A stretch of 64,000 bases of DNA from Urechis unicinctus (lineage: Eukaryota; Annelida; Polychaeta; Xenopneusta; Urechidae). The position numbers were made by a program, and so were the translations under genes. Below are positions 33,331 to 46,537 of the stretch, one piece after another (positions within the stretch are counted from its first letter, which is position 1; each line of letters opens with the position of its first letter). The notes under the pieces were generated by a model, which was not told the origin of the DNA, did no database searches, and worked only from the letters and a program-made list of their open reading frames with translations. Location of the stretch: NCBI GenBank assembly GCA_034190875.2, contig CM067354.1, positions 37,526,441 to 37,590,440 on the forward strand, written 5' to 3'.

Positions 33331-36300
33331 TTCAATACAACTCATTTCTACATGTGTTTTCCAGATAAAACATTGTGTCAATTTTGGCTATTTTTGATGT
33401 CAATTTTCCATTGCTTTCTGGACTTATTGATAATGTCCTATGATGTGATTTGATAGGACCATATGAATATTGTGACAATATTCTTGTCACCTATCATTCA
33501 CATCATCAGACATAAATGACAATCCTGGTAGAGTCTTGGAGTTAAATTGTTATATGATTTGATATTTCAAGGATTGAAATGTCCTTATTGAACAATTCCT
33601 TTCGCTTCATCTGCCAAATCTGAGGAAGAGTTTTGTGAAAATTCTTGATGTTTATGACAGCATGGTATTTCTCTTGTGCATACAACTGTGAGTACTCAAA
33701 CAGCTAGTCCTTATCTAAAATGTATCTTGAGAAGTACTGGTAAGTTTATCTATCTCTGGGTCCTACTCCTTTGGCCAGTTGTAAATTGGTCCCCAAATGC
33801 AGCTGCATGTTGCCTAGGAAACTACTGATATGCATTATGGTCACCTTCAAGCTAGGCTAAAACTGCATCCAAAACTAGAATCTAATAATGTCGTCCCCAT
33901 TGGCAGAATCAAGCTTGTTGCAAATTAGTCGCACCACTGAGAACTTTTCACCAGGAATATGCTGTTTCGCATCACAGTTTGCAAGTTTGGTCCTTTCAGA
34001 CCATAACTGCCATCCAGATCAAATCCTAAATTCAAGTACCATGCAACAGCAACTGGATTGTTTTAATAAAGGGGGAAGGTCATGTAATTTTTAGTTTCTA
34101 GTTGGGGTATGGCTGGGATCATGGCGGACATTAGGGCAAGTTCATGGTGAGCATTGAGGTTTAGGTTGTGATCGTGTTAGGTAGGGTGGGCACAGTGGGA
34201 GTTGGGTGTGGGGGGGGGGGGGGGGGGGTCATATTTTATCCACTGCCTGTGCCTAATTAGAGTAACCATGTTTCATAAGTACAATTATGGGTTATTTATA
34301 GACCTTCCGGGCAGTCTGCTAGATCATGATAAACCAAAAAATAAAATTATGTAACTGCTTACAGCGGGCACTTGAGGGATGAACTTATCTGCGGGCCAAG
34401 TTACGGCTCCCTGGATCTAGCAGGAATTGAACTTCTCAGTGATGCGTTTTTTCTCTGCTGAATTGAAGACAATTTTGAAACTTTGATCAGCTCAACCACC
34501 ATGTCTCTTACTGGTAACCTATTATCAATGGATTCTTCTAATGAGGCTTTTTTAAGGCATAGTAACCATCGCCCACGAGTCCGCAGAGGGTCCTGGGTTT
34601 CAATCCAAATCCCAGCTAAGACCTTTCAACATGGTCGGCAAAATCAAAATATCAAATCTAGTATTATAACCATCTACAATGTCACTGACTTGTTATATAT
34701 ATGCTGCCGGTTGAGATGGGATGGCAGTATGATTCATTATCAGCCCCACAATCTCTGAATCCCTCTGTTATGTTCTGTGTTAGACTGGTGATCGATTGTG
34801 TTGGTGTTTGACAGGCTGTGTTACACGTGACCGAACTCGGGTATTTCCTGGATGATGTCATGTAGGCCAAATCTCTCATCAGGTCGTGTGCTTGGTAATG
34901 TATAAACATACAAATCATCCAAAGGTGTGTCGTATAACCAAGTTATCTTGTGGTTTTTTCAAATGTTGTGGCCCTCTACTTTTAATATTCCCATTGGTTT
35001 CAGTTGTACCTGAACGGAATGCCAGCAACCGACAGACGAGCGTTCGTTGCTGTGTTATTATGAAGGCTTATTTCATACCAACAGCCAGGGGAGTGCTGAT
35101 GTTATTGAAATGATGGGATCACACAGTAGCGGTTGTCCCTGACTTAATAGGTGAGATGGTAAAGCCAACAACACTCGTTCAAAGACACAGGTACAACATC
35201 TTCTTCTTTGGCTAAGGACGGGTGTGTACTGGCGATTAGGTTTGTGTGGTGGTGTGCCTTGGAATGAAGGACCCCTGGAGGATATGCTGTTAGGTTTGCA
35301 ACGGCTTGTCCCCTCGTCACGCCCACTAATGATGAAATGCACTAGAATGGGCACAGATTTTACAATGGTGATCATCAATATATATAATCTAAGATATTTT
35401 GTGGTATACATAATACTTGATTGATGGATCCTGTCATGGTCACTTGGAATCGCGCTTGTATCCTTAACTATAAGCCTCTATGTGTCAATGCAGACAAGTG
35501 GAATGAGTGTGGGGTGAGGACAGGCAGGACATCTCATTATTTTGAATGCCCACTACATCTCCATGAATTATTTCAGAAATATCCTTGGAGGATTTTCTTG
35601 TATTCAGATGGTGATTAATATGCAGCGTTGATTGAGTTTCAATTCAGTCCCTGGTGAGCTCCTTGTGAAGGACCAACTCAAAGAGATCCACAGCAAACAC
35701 CAGCAGCTCACACGCGGGCTGGTCACCTCCCCAGGCCTCAAATCGTTGGAACGGTTTGGAATGAAATCATGCAGTTATGGTATAAGACGATTTGACGGAA
35801 ATCCAAAACACAATCTAATACCATTGAAGGGAGATTGAAGGACTTATATTTGGGTGTATATATATTGTTTACAGGTTGATGGGAACAGGTAGTGTTTGTC
35901 TCGACAGGTAAGTGTCCTGGTACGTACTCCCTAACTGATCGATTCAGATGGAACCAGCACCGGCCAAACAGAAACTTAACAAAATAGCTCTGTACTCCTT
36001 TTAAACACAGCCAAATGCTCCACGCTTCTTCTGCTTTTGACTTTGTTCATTTTACTGGTCCATACCCCACCCCAGGCTTGTCTTGCGTCATCCTGTCTCT
36101 ATAGTCAGTAGTTCGTTGGTGAAGCAGGAGCCACAGTAGACCATCCTCCCGTTAGGTCTTGTACCTGACAACCGTTCTTCAGTGGATGGTTGCAGCCATG
36201 GAGGAAGAAAATTAATGAAGATGTGGTGGTGGCTATGTGTGAGCGTACATCTATGACAACCAGCAGTCGCCTTTTCTTCACATCCTGGGAGACATGATAG

Positions 36301-37938
36301 AGTATAATCCCCTTGTTGTCTCATACCTAGCATACTTATATGTTATGTCCATAGTACTTCTAAGTACCATTTCATTGATAAGAATGAGTTTGTGTCCACA
36401 TTTTTCCCTTAAAGTAAGTGAATGGCTTGTCTTTGAGACAGTAAGCGCTGGAAAAGTCGAGGGGATGGACTTTCAGACCCAGAAACACATTGGCCCCTGT
36501 TAGCAAGACGTCAGGGCCGATATTATGTCAGCAGGAAAACCTATCATGGAAAGCTCCACCCATATTATCAAATGGCGATGGTGAAAGTGTTGTCTAATCT
36601 TGTTTTTAATTTATGTTTATCTTGTATCATTTGGTGATTCATTAAAACTTATGATATTGTACGTGATCTCTGAACATTGCTAAATTAATCTGCTTTTTTG
36701 TCCTAGTCAAAGATATAGTCTGTCTGTGAATCACAGTACACATTCTAATTCTCCCTTCTGGTCGTTTTGGCAGGCCCCCCCCATATAGAACAGGTCAATA
36801 TTTGACAGGGCTATTGGACCAAGGCGCCCAAAGAACTTCTTCCTTGTTACCATTGTATCAGAAGTTTGGCCAAGAATTCTAGCTGTGGCCAGAAATTTGC
36901 CTTGCACTGGCCCTACACACATTATTCTCAACTGTGTTGCAAAGAAAGTGAAATAAAAACAGAGCAATGATGAGGAAAGTGCTGAGATCGTGCCTCCTTG
37001 AAGGTTGTTGCTGAATTGTTGTCAGTACAATCATTGGTGAGCAATAGATGTGATCCGAAAAAATATCATTCATGACAACGCAGTGACTTTTATTAACCTA
37101 ATACCATTTATGTATATTTTTTTATTTTCATTCACACCGTGTATTGGGTAACTCTTGTTTTTATTGTGCAGGGGCAATTTGTCTATTTTTTCCTGAAGTA
37201 GACCACTGGCCTCTAGTGACATGATATGGATCAATTCTGCCGTCTTTCTAAACATGATAAAGAATCCTCCATCACTTACCGTGGTGCGACCGGCCATGTC
37301 CCTGTGAGCTGTATAGGCGTGGGTGTGGCCTGTTGGAGGGAGGCGGAGCTTGTTGAAGCTGTAGTCAAGTGCTGCCCTCACCTCGCCTCTATCGTGAGTC
37401 TTTGTGCTCATTTTGAATGATTGTGATGTTTGAATGAATTGTAGTTTGTTCTTGCCATGGATAGTTTTATTGATTTAATCTCTTATTATTCAGATGCTGA
37501 ATTTGGATTAAACTTGTTCTCTTTTTACCTCTTATTGCTGTGTATAGTGTAATTAGGGCTGTACATTTGTCTGTTGCAATGCCAATGGGAAATTGTGGCC
37601 TTATTATTAGAGAAACAGAACTTGTGTTCCTACATCTACCCCTGCGACAGACAGGAGGAGCACAGTGATCCACTGGTGTATATATTACCAGAACACCTGC
37701 CATGGGACACCTCATATACCATTGGTTGGATCTTTCATTTTCTAAAGTTTTACCCCTTATAGAGCTGACTCACCTGTTGGGATATTCCAGCCCCAGTGCA
37801 CTGACACCTCATGTCATAATACTGCAGTCCAACATGGGCTGTTACAAGATGTTCCCTCTATTACTACAATCATTCTCCTTTTAAATAACCTCCTTTTCAG
37901 TGTGCAAATGATAATTCAACATCAATGTTTTCATGCAG
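33331..37938. other. Intron-like or intergenic DNA, little coding signal
   Basis: Mostly non-coding. One exon-like piece at about 35640-35760 reads KDQLKEIHSKHQQLTRGL. A G run of about 20 lies at 34208-34229. No RNA gene or complete mobile element is seen. Confidence 0.45.
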
Positions 37939-40900
37939 AGCCATTTCTGGCCTAATAAAAAATCCATCTCAGGGGAAAGCCATGACTTTCAAGTTGGCCG
38001 TTACTACACTCTGAAGCATGGCAAAAGCAACTCCCTTATCCCAGCTATCCTGAGGTAAGTCTAACACCTAAAACTACTCTGCCCGCTCTCTATGTTTAAT
38101 TAACATGATGTCTCTAGTCTTGTAATACAATAACTATCACATGTTGGCTGTGTGCATAGGCACTGTGGGAAGATCTCAGAGTTCACCTTGCTTTGGCAGC
38201 GTGGAGCCCTCATAAGACTCGGTGCTGTGGACAGCCTTATTGAGCTGTGTAACACTGGTGCTAAAGGTTGGCCCTGTTGCTAAGCTCTGGACATTACAAA
38301 ATACAAGTCAAGCTTAGTTTATAAAGTTGGCTTCAATAGATTTATCAGTATTGCTTATCAATTAGTTGGATTATATACGAGCAGGTATGTGTTAGATTTA
38401 TGGTACAAGTCAGATGGTGTCTGTGATATAGAGGAGATGTTGTCTTGTATCAGATGATGCCTGTGATATGGAGAAGATGTTGCTTTGTGTCAGATGATGC
38501 CTGTGATATGGAGAAGATGTTGTTTTGTGTCAGATGATGCCTGTGATATAGAGGATATGTTGTTTTGTGTCAGATGATGCCTGTGATATGGAGGATATGT
38601 TGTGTTGTGTCAGATGATGCCTGTGATATAGATGAGATGTTTTTGTGTCAGATGATGCCTTGTGATATGGAGGAGTGAGATGTGTTTTGTGTCAGATGAT
38701 GCCTGTGATATAGAGGATATGTTGTTTTGTGTCAGATGATGCCTGTGATATAGAGGAGATGTTGTGTTGTGTCAGATGATGCCTGTGATATAGATGAGAT
38801 GTTTTTGTGTCAGATGATGCCTGTGATATGGAGAAGATGTTGTTTTGTGTCAGATGATGCCTGTGATATGGAGAAGATGTTGTTTTGTGTCAGATGATGC
38901 CTGTGATATAGAGGAGATGTTGTTTTGTGTCAGATGATGCCTGTGATATAGAAGATATGTTGTTTTGTGTCAGATGATGCCTGTGATGTGGAGATGTTGT
39001 TTTGTGTCAGGTGATGCCTGTGATATAGATGAGATGTTGTTTTGTGTCAGATGATGCCTGTGATATGGAGAAGATGTTGTTTTGTGTCAGATGATGCCTG
39101 TGATATAGAGGAGATGTTGTTTTGTGTCAGATGATGCCTGTGATATGGAGGAGATGTTGTTTTGTGTCAGGTGATGCCTGTGATATAGATGAGATGTTGT
39201 TTTGTGTCAGATGATGCCTGTGATATAGAGGATATGTTGTTTTGTGTCAGATGATGCCTGTGATATGGAGGAGATGTTGTCTTGCATCAGATGATGCCTG
39301 TGATATAGAGGAGATGTTGTTTTGTATCAGATGATGCCTGTGATATAGAGGATATGTTTTGTGTCAGATGATGCCTGTGATATGGAGGAGATGTTGTTTT
39401 GTGTCAGGTGATACCTGTGATATAGATGAGATGTTGTTTTGTGTCAGATGATGCCTGTGATATAGAGGAGATGTTGTTTTGTGTCAGATGATGCCTGTGA
39501 TATGGAGGAGATGTTGTTTTGTGTCAGATGATGCCTGTGATATGGAGGAGATTTTTTTTGTGTCAGGTGATGCCTGTGATATACAGAAGGTGTTATTTGT
39601 TGGTGTCCGTTGCCCTAAGCCCCTCAGTAAACGAGGAGAAAGATCAGTTTGGGCGGTGCTCAACCAATACACAACCATTATTGACTACGTACTCCACAAG
39701 CTGCGTGTGTATGCCAGGGTGAGCTACTACATTAATACCCTATGCTGTAGATCATTTAAACTGCACAAGGGTCAATGATAAAATAACATGTCACTGTCCC
39801 ATGCTTGTTTTTAATACCATGCAATGATGGTACAACAATTGGTTGTGACCTCTAATATCATATGACCCCACCCACAGGATGTGACCCCTAACATCATCTG
39901 ACCCCAAACATTGGATGTGACCTCTTACATAATCTGACCTCTCTAAGTGGATGTGACCTCTAGCATCATCTGACCCCACCCAGTGGATGTGACCCCTAAC
40001 ATCATCTGATCACACCCAGTGGATGTGACCCCTAACATTATCTGACCCCCATTCAGTGGATGTGACCCTTAATATCGTCTGACCCCACCCAGTGGATGTG
40101 ACATTGACACCAACTGACCCCACCCAGTGGATGTGACCCCTATCATTATCTGACCCCCACTCAGTAGATGTGACCCCTAGCACCATCTGACCCAACCATG
40201 TTGAGTTGTTTGTTATTTGCCTCCCTTTTCTGCTGCAGGTTTCTATTCCATGTAAAGCCTGTGTACCCAGCCAGGATCACCATGCTGTACTTGCTGAACC
40301 GGGGGCCTATCATGTCTCCATGGTAGCCGCCAAATCCAGCTTGACCTAGCTATGTCCTGTCCTGGGATTTGTTCTGAAAATACCAAGAAGAAAGGGAAGG
40401 CTAAGAAAAGAAGCGTTTCACAATCGAAGAACTGATTGGACCAGGTCAGTGCACTCTACGCCCAGCCAGATGTCTATTGTTACGTGCCAATGGTACTTGT
40501 TACATGCCAGATGTGTACCATTACATGTGCCAGATGTACTGTTATATGTGCTAGATGTACCATTATTTGTGCTCGAGCTTGTGTAACGTTACATGTGCCA
40601 GATGTGTACATCTCCACTCAGAACTAGTATTAAAAGGTGATTCAGTTTGAGCTGTCATCTATTGCGCTGTTGGAACTGAACGTTTATGTAATGCCACTGT
40701 ATTTGTTGTTGTTGTAGAGTACAAGACTATTGTACATAGACATGATGGCATTGATTGTACAACAAGATGCCAAAGATTACAAACTACCAGGAATTCACCA
40801 AATGCTTCCAATGCCAGCGCTGTTTCTAAGCAATCTCTATGGTGTCCTGATGCAGGAAGCAATGGTAAAACATCAAGGTAATTAAAACATTAAATGAATG

Positions 40901-41333
40901 ATTTCCTGTGAAATATTGATGTTGTGAAAGCATGAGTATATGTTAAAGACTAGTTTTGGATGCTGCTGTTGTTGCAGAGACATTGTGGTTGTGCGGGAGG
41001 CCAGCCCCTTTGTCCTCGCTGTGGAGTCTGTGCTGCCTGTACAGCTTACCTCATGGTAAGGCTGCCCTTCCTTATCACATGCCAACATCAACACTCCACG
41101 CTCTGTAGACGTCTTATTTCAGACCTATGTACTCAATCATCGCCGTCACTAATGATACTTCAGTTGATATTGAAAATTTGAACAGCAATGGACTATATTG
41201 TGTGATACGCTACAAGTGTCCAGTGTGGTTGTAACCCTGGTTTGTGTTCCACAGCATGTTGAGAACACACTGCGGCCCCCTGCCTGTCCCACAGACCTGC
41301 TGAGTAAAAGTCATCGTGAACCCATCATCTAAA
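37939..41333 (+). CDS. Unidentified multi-exon host gene, 3' exons, Cys-rich end
   Basis: Exons join in phase. 37939-38054 (acceptor TGCAG, donor GTAAGT; reads HDFQVGRYYTLKHGK) joins 38160-38266 (FTLLWQRGALIRLGAVDSLI). That joins 39567-39718 (VLFVGVRCPKPLS, YTTIIDYVLHKLRVYAR), which joins the exon starting at 40239 (VSIPCKACVPSQ). A later exon at about 40979-41055 is cysteine-rich (CPRCGVCAACTAYL), then 41255-41333 ends in a stop. AATAAA follows at 41539. One G-run near 40310 appears to break the frame. Three consecutive exon joins preserve phase, which is strong evidence for a real gene. I do not recognise the protein; the clustered Cys suggests metal binding. Most of these exons recur in inverted orientation at 42890-46437. 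Confidence 0.6.
38385..39566 (+). repeat. 40-bp minisatellite, about 30 copies, ending at a splice acceptor
   Basis: The tandem unit is CAGATGATGCCTGTGATATA-GAGGAGATGTTGTTTTGTGT with small variants and a few shortened copies. The exon that follows at 39567 begins GTGATGCCTGTGATATACAG, so the unit is a repeated version of that exon's first 40 bases plus a TTTTGTGTCAG acceptor. It lies inside the intron after 38266. Confidence 0.9.
39845..40195 (+). repeat. 36-bp intronic minisatellite, about 10 copies
   Basis: The unit is GGATGTGACCCCTAACATCA-TCTGACCCCACCCAGT. It lies between the exons ending 39718 and starting 40239. A degraded inverted copy of the array is at about 45540-45800. Confidence 0.85.
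40480..40615 (+). repeat. Short minisatellite (ACATGTGCCAGATGTAC)
   Basis: Five to six imperfect copies of an 18-22 bp unit containing TGTGCCAGATGTAC, in an intron. Confidence 0.7.
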
Positions 41334-41538
41334 CTCAGTCCACCAAACCAATGGCAACCTGGTTGTTCTATAGAGCAAATTCAAGTCGCAGTCTCGTGAT
41401 GGATCCTCTGGGAATGTCTCCCCTCGATTTCAGCTCTTTCAGTGTCACTCTCTTGCAAGGAAACAGGAAACAGTCTACATATCTACCTCAATGCTCCCAG
41501 GTCTCCTACTGCTCCAAGCAACCAAGCATGGAAACATA

Positions 41539-41544
41539 ATAAAC
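41539..41544 (+). terminator. Polyadenylation signal AATAAA
   Basis: Located about 200 bases after the stop of the Cys-rich exon; a plausible end of the host transcript. Confidence 0.4.
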
Positions 41545-42115
41545 ATCATTCAATATTTGAGGTGCTGTCATTTCAATATCTAGGTAAATAAAAGGGGGTT
41601 TCACTGCAGTTATGTCTCTGTATGTACGGACAGAGCAGACAGTGTTCCATTCTATGCCAGGCAGGGTTTGGTGGAGAAACTGACTGGTCACGATATCGCC
41701 CACATCGTGTACCACCGGATCCCCGGTTTATGACACACCAGAATGTCCCTGCATGTAAACGAGGTGCAGTAATAGTATAACCTTCACTGTCTGCCACCCC
41801 TCCGATGAGGGCATCAAGTGCAGGGTAGGTCGATGTCATGAATAGTTTTATTGCATTTGTAATATTCACTAATGACATCTGGTCTTCTCTCGTTGAATAC
41901 AGTATGTTTTATTTGATTATCTCCCTCAAGCAGTTATTTAGCACCAAACACGAGATGCAAATACTCTCAGACCCAGGCATATTATCCATGTTACGAACGA
42001 CCTGTTTGACTTCCATCTTATCCTTTAACTTTTACCGTTAAGATGTTTGTTTAAATGTTGATATTCCTTAGCCATGCATCAATCACCATGTATGATGATA
42101 ATACAACCCACCAGG

Positions 42116-42593
42116 GGGCAGGAGCGAGGCTGACAATGCTTATCAATGGAGAGGAGAGGTAGCGTGCATGGACGGACGTCCCTCGGGTCTCGAGGTGCTA
42201 CTCGACCCCATCGCAAACGGCTCATTCCTTCTTCCACACCCACCCTACAGGTATGCTTAGAGAAATACAAGGCTTATATATTGAACACACCCCAGGTACA
42301 GTATTGAACACCAAATTAAATATGTCAGGTACACTATCTCCCAAATCAATATACCAGCTCATCAATGATGTACCCCCCAGGTGTAGAGAGTTGCTGTATT
42401 ATTTGCATCATTAAAGTGGAGCTGTGTATGTGTGTTTGTAGCGAGGAGGCCATGGGCTGGCTCTGACTTCGTCCAGGAGGATCTCTCCTCCTCTATGACT
42501 ACCCCACCCCAGGACAACCACAAGAAACAACTACAGCTGTGTATTGTGAAGGCTGTTTCAGATGATGGAATCCTAACACTGGCACCAGGTATA
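42116..42593 (+). CDS. Two exon-like pieces of unknown host coding sequence
   Basis: About 42165-42252 reads CMDGRPSGLEVLLDPIANG to a GTATGC donor. About 42441-42590 (after TTTGTAG) reads DNHKKQLQLCIVKAVSDDG to a GTATAA donor. The inverted arm at 43280-43640 carries versions with indels. Composition and splice borders favour real exons. They may belong to the gene above through alternative ends or to a separate gene; no function is assigned. Confidence 0.4.
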
Positions 42594-42889
42594 ATCAGCT
42601 CTTTTGAAACTAATTACGGAATGTGTTGCATGCACTCCCTCGACAAGGTGATAAATAGGACCTGACGTTGGTCTATTGGGCTAGGTGGAATGTAATGGAA
42701 TGTAGTTGATTTGAGGTAGCCAAATTACTTAATAACAGATCATATTGTAACACCCTTGTTGAGGATGATTGTGATGATGCTGTCATTTTTCTTTCCAAAC
42801 TCTTGATTATCCACACCCAACATTATTTACCTCTATAATGTTGCAGACTGATCCCTTCCTTGTGCTATAGCACCTGGCGATCCCTCCCT

Positions 42890-45800
42890 GTGCTATAGCA
42901 CCAGAAGGATCAGTTGCACATTATAGATGTCAATAATGTTGGGTGGTGTCTAATCAGAGTTTTGAAAGAAATGACAGCATCATCACAATCATCCTCAACA
43001 AGGGCTTTTCAATATATCTGTTATTAAGTAATTTGCTACCTCAAATCATACATCCATTCCAGTACACCTAGCCCAATAGACCAACGTCAGGTCCCTATTT
43101 ATCACCGTGTCGAGGGAGTGCATGCAAACACATCCGTAATTAGTTCAAAAGATCTGATTATACCTGGTTCCAGTGTTAGGATTCATCACTGAAACAGCCT
43201 CACAATAAACATGCTGTGTTGTTTCTTGTGGTTGTTCCGGAGTGGGGTGTCAGAGAGGAGAGAGGCCTCCTGGACTAAGTCAGCCAGCCCATGGCCTCCT
43301 CGCTACAAACACACCTACACAGCTCCACTTTAATGATGCACATAATACAGCCACTCTCTCACCTGGGTACATCCATTGATGAGGCTTGTTAATATTGATG
43401 TAGAGTGTACCTGACATATTTAATTTGGTGTTCGAATCAGTACCTGTGGTGTGGTTCAATATATCAGCCTTGTATTTCTCTAAGTCTACCTGTAGGTGGG
43501 TGTTGGAGAGAAGTAATGCCGTTTGCGATGGTGTCGAGTAGCACCTCGAGACCAGAAGGGACGTCGTCCATGCACGCACCTCCTCTCCATTGATAATACA
43601 TTGTGCAGCCTCGCTCCTCCCCCTGGTGGTGTTGTATTATCATCATACATGTGATTGATGCATGGCTAAGGAATATCAACATTTAAACAAACATCTTAAC
43701 GGTAAAAGTTACAGGATAAGATGGAAGTCAAACAGTCGTTCGTTAACATTATACTATGCCTGGGTCCTGAGAGGATTTGCATCTTCGTGTTTGGTGCTAC
43801 ATAACTGCTTGATGGAGATATCAAATAAACAATACTGTATTCAACGAGAGAAGACAGATGTCATTAGAGAATATTACAAATGCCATAAAACTATTCATGA
43901 CATCGACCTACCCTGCACTTGATGCCCTCATCGGAGGGGTGGCAGACAAGTGAAGGTTATTACTGCACCTCTTTACAATGCAGGGACTTCTGTTGTCTAA
44001 CCGGATCTCGTGGGTACCACTAGTGGGCGATTCGGACCAGTCAGTTTCTCCACCAACCCTGCCTGGCATAGAAATGGAACACTGTCTGCTCTGTCCTGTA
44101 CATACAGACTAACTGCAGGAAAATCCCGCCTTTATTCCTAATATTGGAAATGACAGCCCTCAAATATTGAATGATTTTATTATGTTCCATGCTTGGTGTC
44201 TTGGAGGGCAAGTAGGAGACCTGGGAGCATTGAGGTAGATATGTAGACTGTTTTTCACTGCAAGAGAGTGACACTGAAAGAGCTAAGCGAGGGGAGACAT
44301 TCCCATAGGATCCATCACGAGACTGCGGACTTGAATTTGTCTATAGAACACCAGGTTGCCATTGTTTTGTGACTGAGTTTAGATGATGTTCACTATTACT
44401 TTACTCAGCAGGTCTGTGGACAGGCAGGGGGCCGCAGTGTGTTCTCACATTCTGTGGAACACAACCAGGGTTACACACCTGCCACTGTAAGCGTATCCAC
44501 AATAATCCATTGCTGTTTCAATATCAACTGAGGTATCATTAGTGACGGCGATGAGAGTTACATAGTCTGAATAAGACGTCTACAGAGCGTGGAGTGTTAG
44601 TGTTGGCATGTGTACAGGAAGGGCCAGCCTACCATGAGGTAGCTGTACAAGGCCCCCCCAAAAAAGCACAGACTCCACAGCGAGGACAAAGGGGCTGGCC
44701 CCCGCACAACCACAATGTCTGCACAACACAGCATCCAACTAGTCTTTAACATATACGCTGCTTTCACAACACAATATTTCACAGGAAATCATTCTTTAGT
44801 GTGTTTATTACCTTGATGTTTGACCATTGTTCCTGCCTCAGGACACCAGAGAGATTGCTTAGAACAGCGCTGGCCTTGGAAGGCATTTGGTGAATTCTGT
44901 TAGTTGTAAGCTTTGGCATCTTTTTTCATAGTCAATGCACATGTCCTATGTACAATAGTCTTGTACTCTACAACAACACACATAAAAGTGCATTACTAAA
45001 TTCATTTTCCCCCCAGCGCAATAGATGACAGGGTCAAACGGAAACACCTTTTAAAACTAGTTCTTAGTGGAGATGGGAAAACATCTGGCACGTAACGTTC
45101 CCCCTCGAGCCCCAAAAAAATGGTACAAACTAACCATATAACGTACCTCTGGGACATGTAATGGTTTCCATCTGGCCCAGTAAAAGTACATTTGGGCCCA
45201 ATAACATCTGGCTGGGCGAGAGTGCACTTTACCTGGTCCAATCATTCTTTGATTGTGGGAAAAGCTTTTTCTTTTGCCCTTTCCCCTTTCCCTTTTTTGG
45301 TATTTTCCGAACCAAAACCCAGGACAGGACATAGCTAGGCATGCTGGGTTTGGCCTTTCCTGGAGACATGAAAAGGCCCCCCCGGTTTTTAGCAATACCC
45401 GGTGATCCTGGCTGGGTACACGCTTTACATGGGAAAAGAAAACCCGCAGCCGAAAAAGGGGGGAAAAAACAAAACCCCAAAATGGTTGGGGCAAGGTGCT
45501 GGGGGGCCCCTCCCACTGATTTGGGGGTTTAGATAATGATAGGGGTCACATCACTGGGTGGGGCCCGTTGGTGCAATGTCACTCCATGGGTTGGGGGCAG
45601 ACGATATTTGGGGGCCCCTCCACTGAATGGGGGGCAGATAATGTTAGGGCACATCCCTGGGTGTGATCAGAAAGATGTTAGGGGCACATCCACTGGGGGG
45701 GGTCAGATGATGCAGAGGTCCCAAACCACTTAAGAGGTCAGATTTTGGGAAGAGGTCACTCCAATGTTTTTGGGTTTAGAGATGGTTTTGGGGTCACATC

Positions 45801-46437
45801 CCGTGGGTGGGGGCATTGAAAATTGAGGTAAAAAACCAAAATTTTTGTACCCATTGCCTGGTTTTTAAAAAAAAAAACATGGGACATGACTGTTATTTTT
45901 CATTGGGCCCTTGTGGCAGTTTAAATGATCTACAGATAGGGTAAATTTAAAGTAGTTCTCACCCTGGCAACACCCACTTTTTGGAGTAATAGTCAATAAT
46001 GGTTGTTTTATTGGTTTTACACCGCCCCCAACCCGATTTTTTTTTTCCCCCCCTCGTTTACTGAGGGTTAGGGCAACGGGCCCAAAAAATAACACCTTCT
46101 GTATATCACCGGGATCACCTTTCACAAAAAAAACTCCCCATATCACAAAAGGGATCCCTCTTTACCCAAAAAAACATCTCCTTTCCCTATCCCCAGGCAT
46201 CTCTGCACAAAACAAATCCTCTATCAAAGGGGCTTTTAAAAGGGGGACTCCAAGGGGCGAATTAGGGGTCCACGTGGGGGGGGCAAAGAATTTTGGGGAA
46301 AAAATTGTTTACCCAAAGCACCCCGGGCCCTTTTGAGGGCTCCACGCCCGGCCAAAAAACAAGGTGGAACCCCTGAGATCTTCCCACAGTGCCCAAAGCA
46401 CACAAACCAAACCTTTTGATAGGGTTTTGTATTACAA
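42890..46437 (-). repeat. Right arm of the inverted duplication, degraded towards the gap
   Basis: It mirrors the left arm back to 38120 but is about 1.2 kb shorter because the 40-bp array is collapsed. Identity is good near the centre. From about 44640 the sequence fills with homopolymer runs (CCCCCC, AAAAAAA, GGGG) and substitutions. Near 46080-46230 only distorted fragments of the minisatellite remain. All open frames here are mirrored or damaged copies. Confidence 0.9.
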
Positions 46438-46537
46438 NNNNNNNNNNNNNNNNNNNNNNNNNNNNNNNNNNNNNNNNNNNNNNNNNNNNNNNNNNNNNNN
46501 NNNNNNNNNNNNNNNNNNNNNNNNNNNNNNNNNNNNN
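46438..46537. other. Assembly gap (100 N)
   Basis: Exactly 100 N, the usual placeholder for a gap of unknown size. Sequence on either side need not be adjacent in the genome. Confidence 0.99.

Larger units (their letters stand above)
38120..42873 (+). repeat. Left arm of a large inverted duplication
   Basis: It is reverse-complementary to 42890-46437. The centre is a 16-base spacer at 42874-42889 between two GTGCTATAGCAC copies. This arm contains the full minisatellites and in-phase exons, so it is the reliable version. Confidence 0.9.

Noticed and set aside
38385-39566. Regularly spaced 40-bp repeats as a CRISPR array
   Set aside because: There are no unique spacers: the whole unit is repeated with point variants, inside an animal gene intron. 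It is a minisatellite.
42890-46437. Genes on the minus strand of this segment, such as a frame at 43280-43579
   Set aside because: They are mirror copies of left-arm exons, with indels and, further right, obvious consensus errors.
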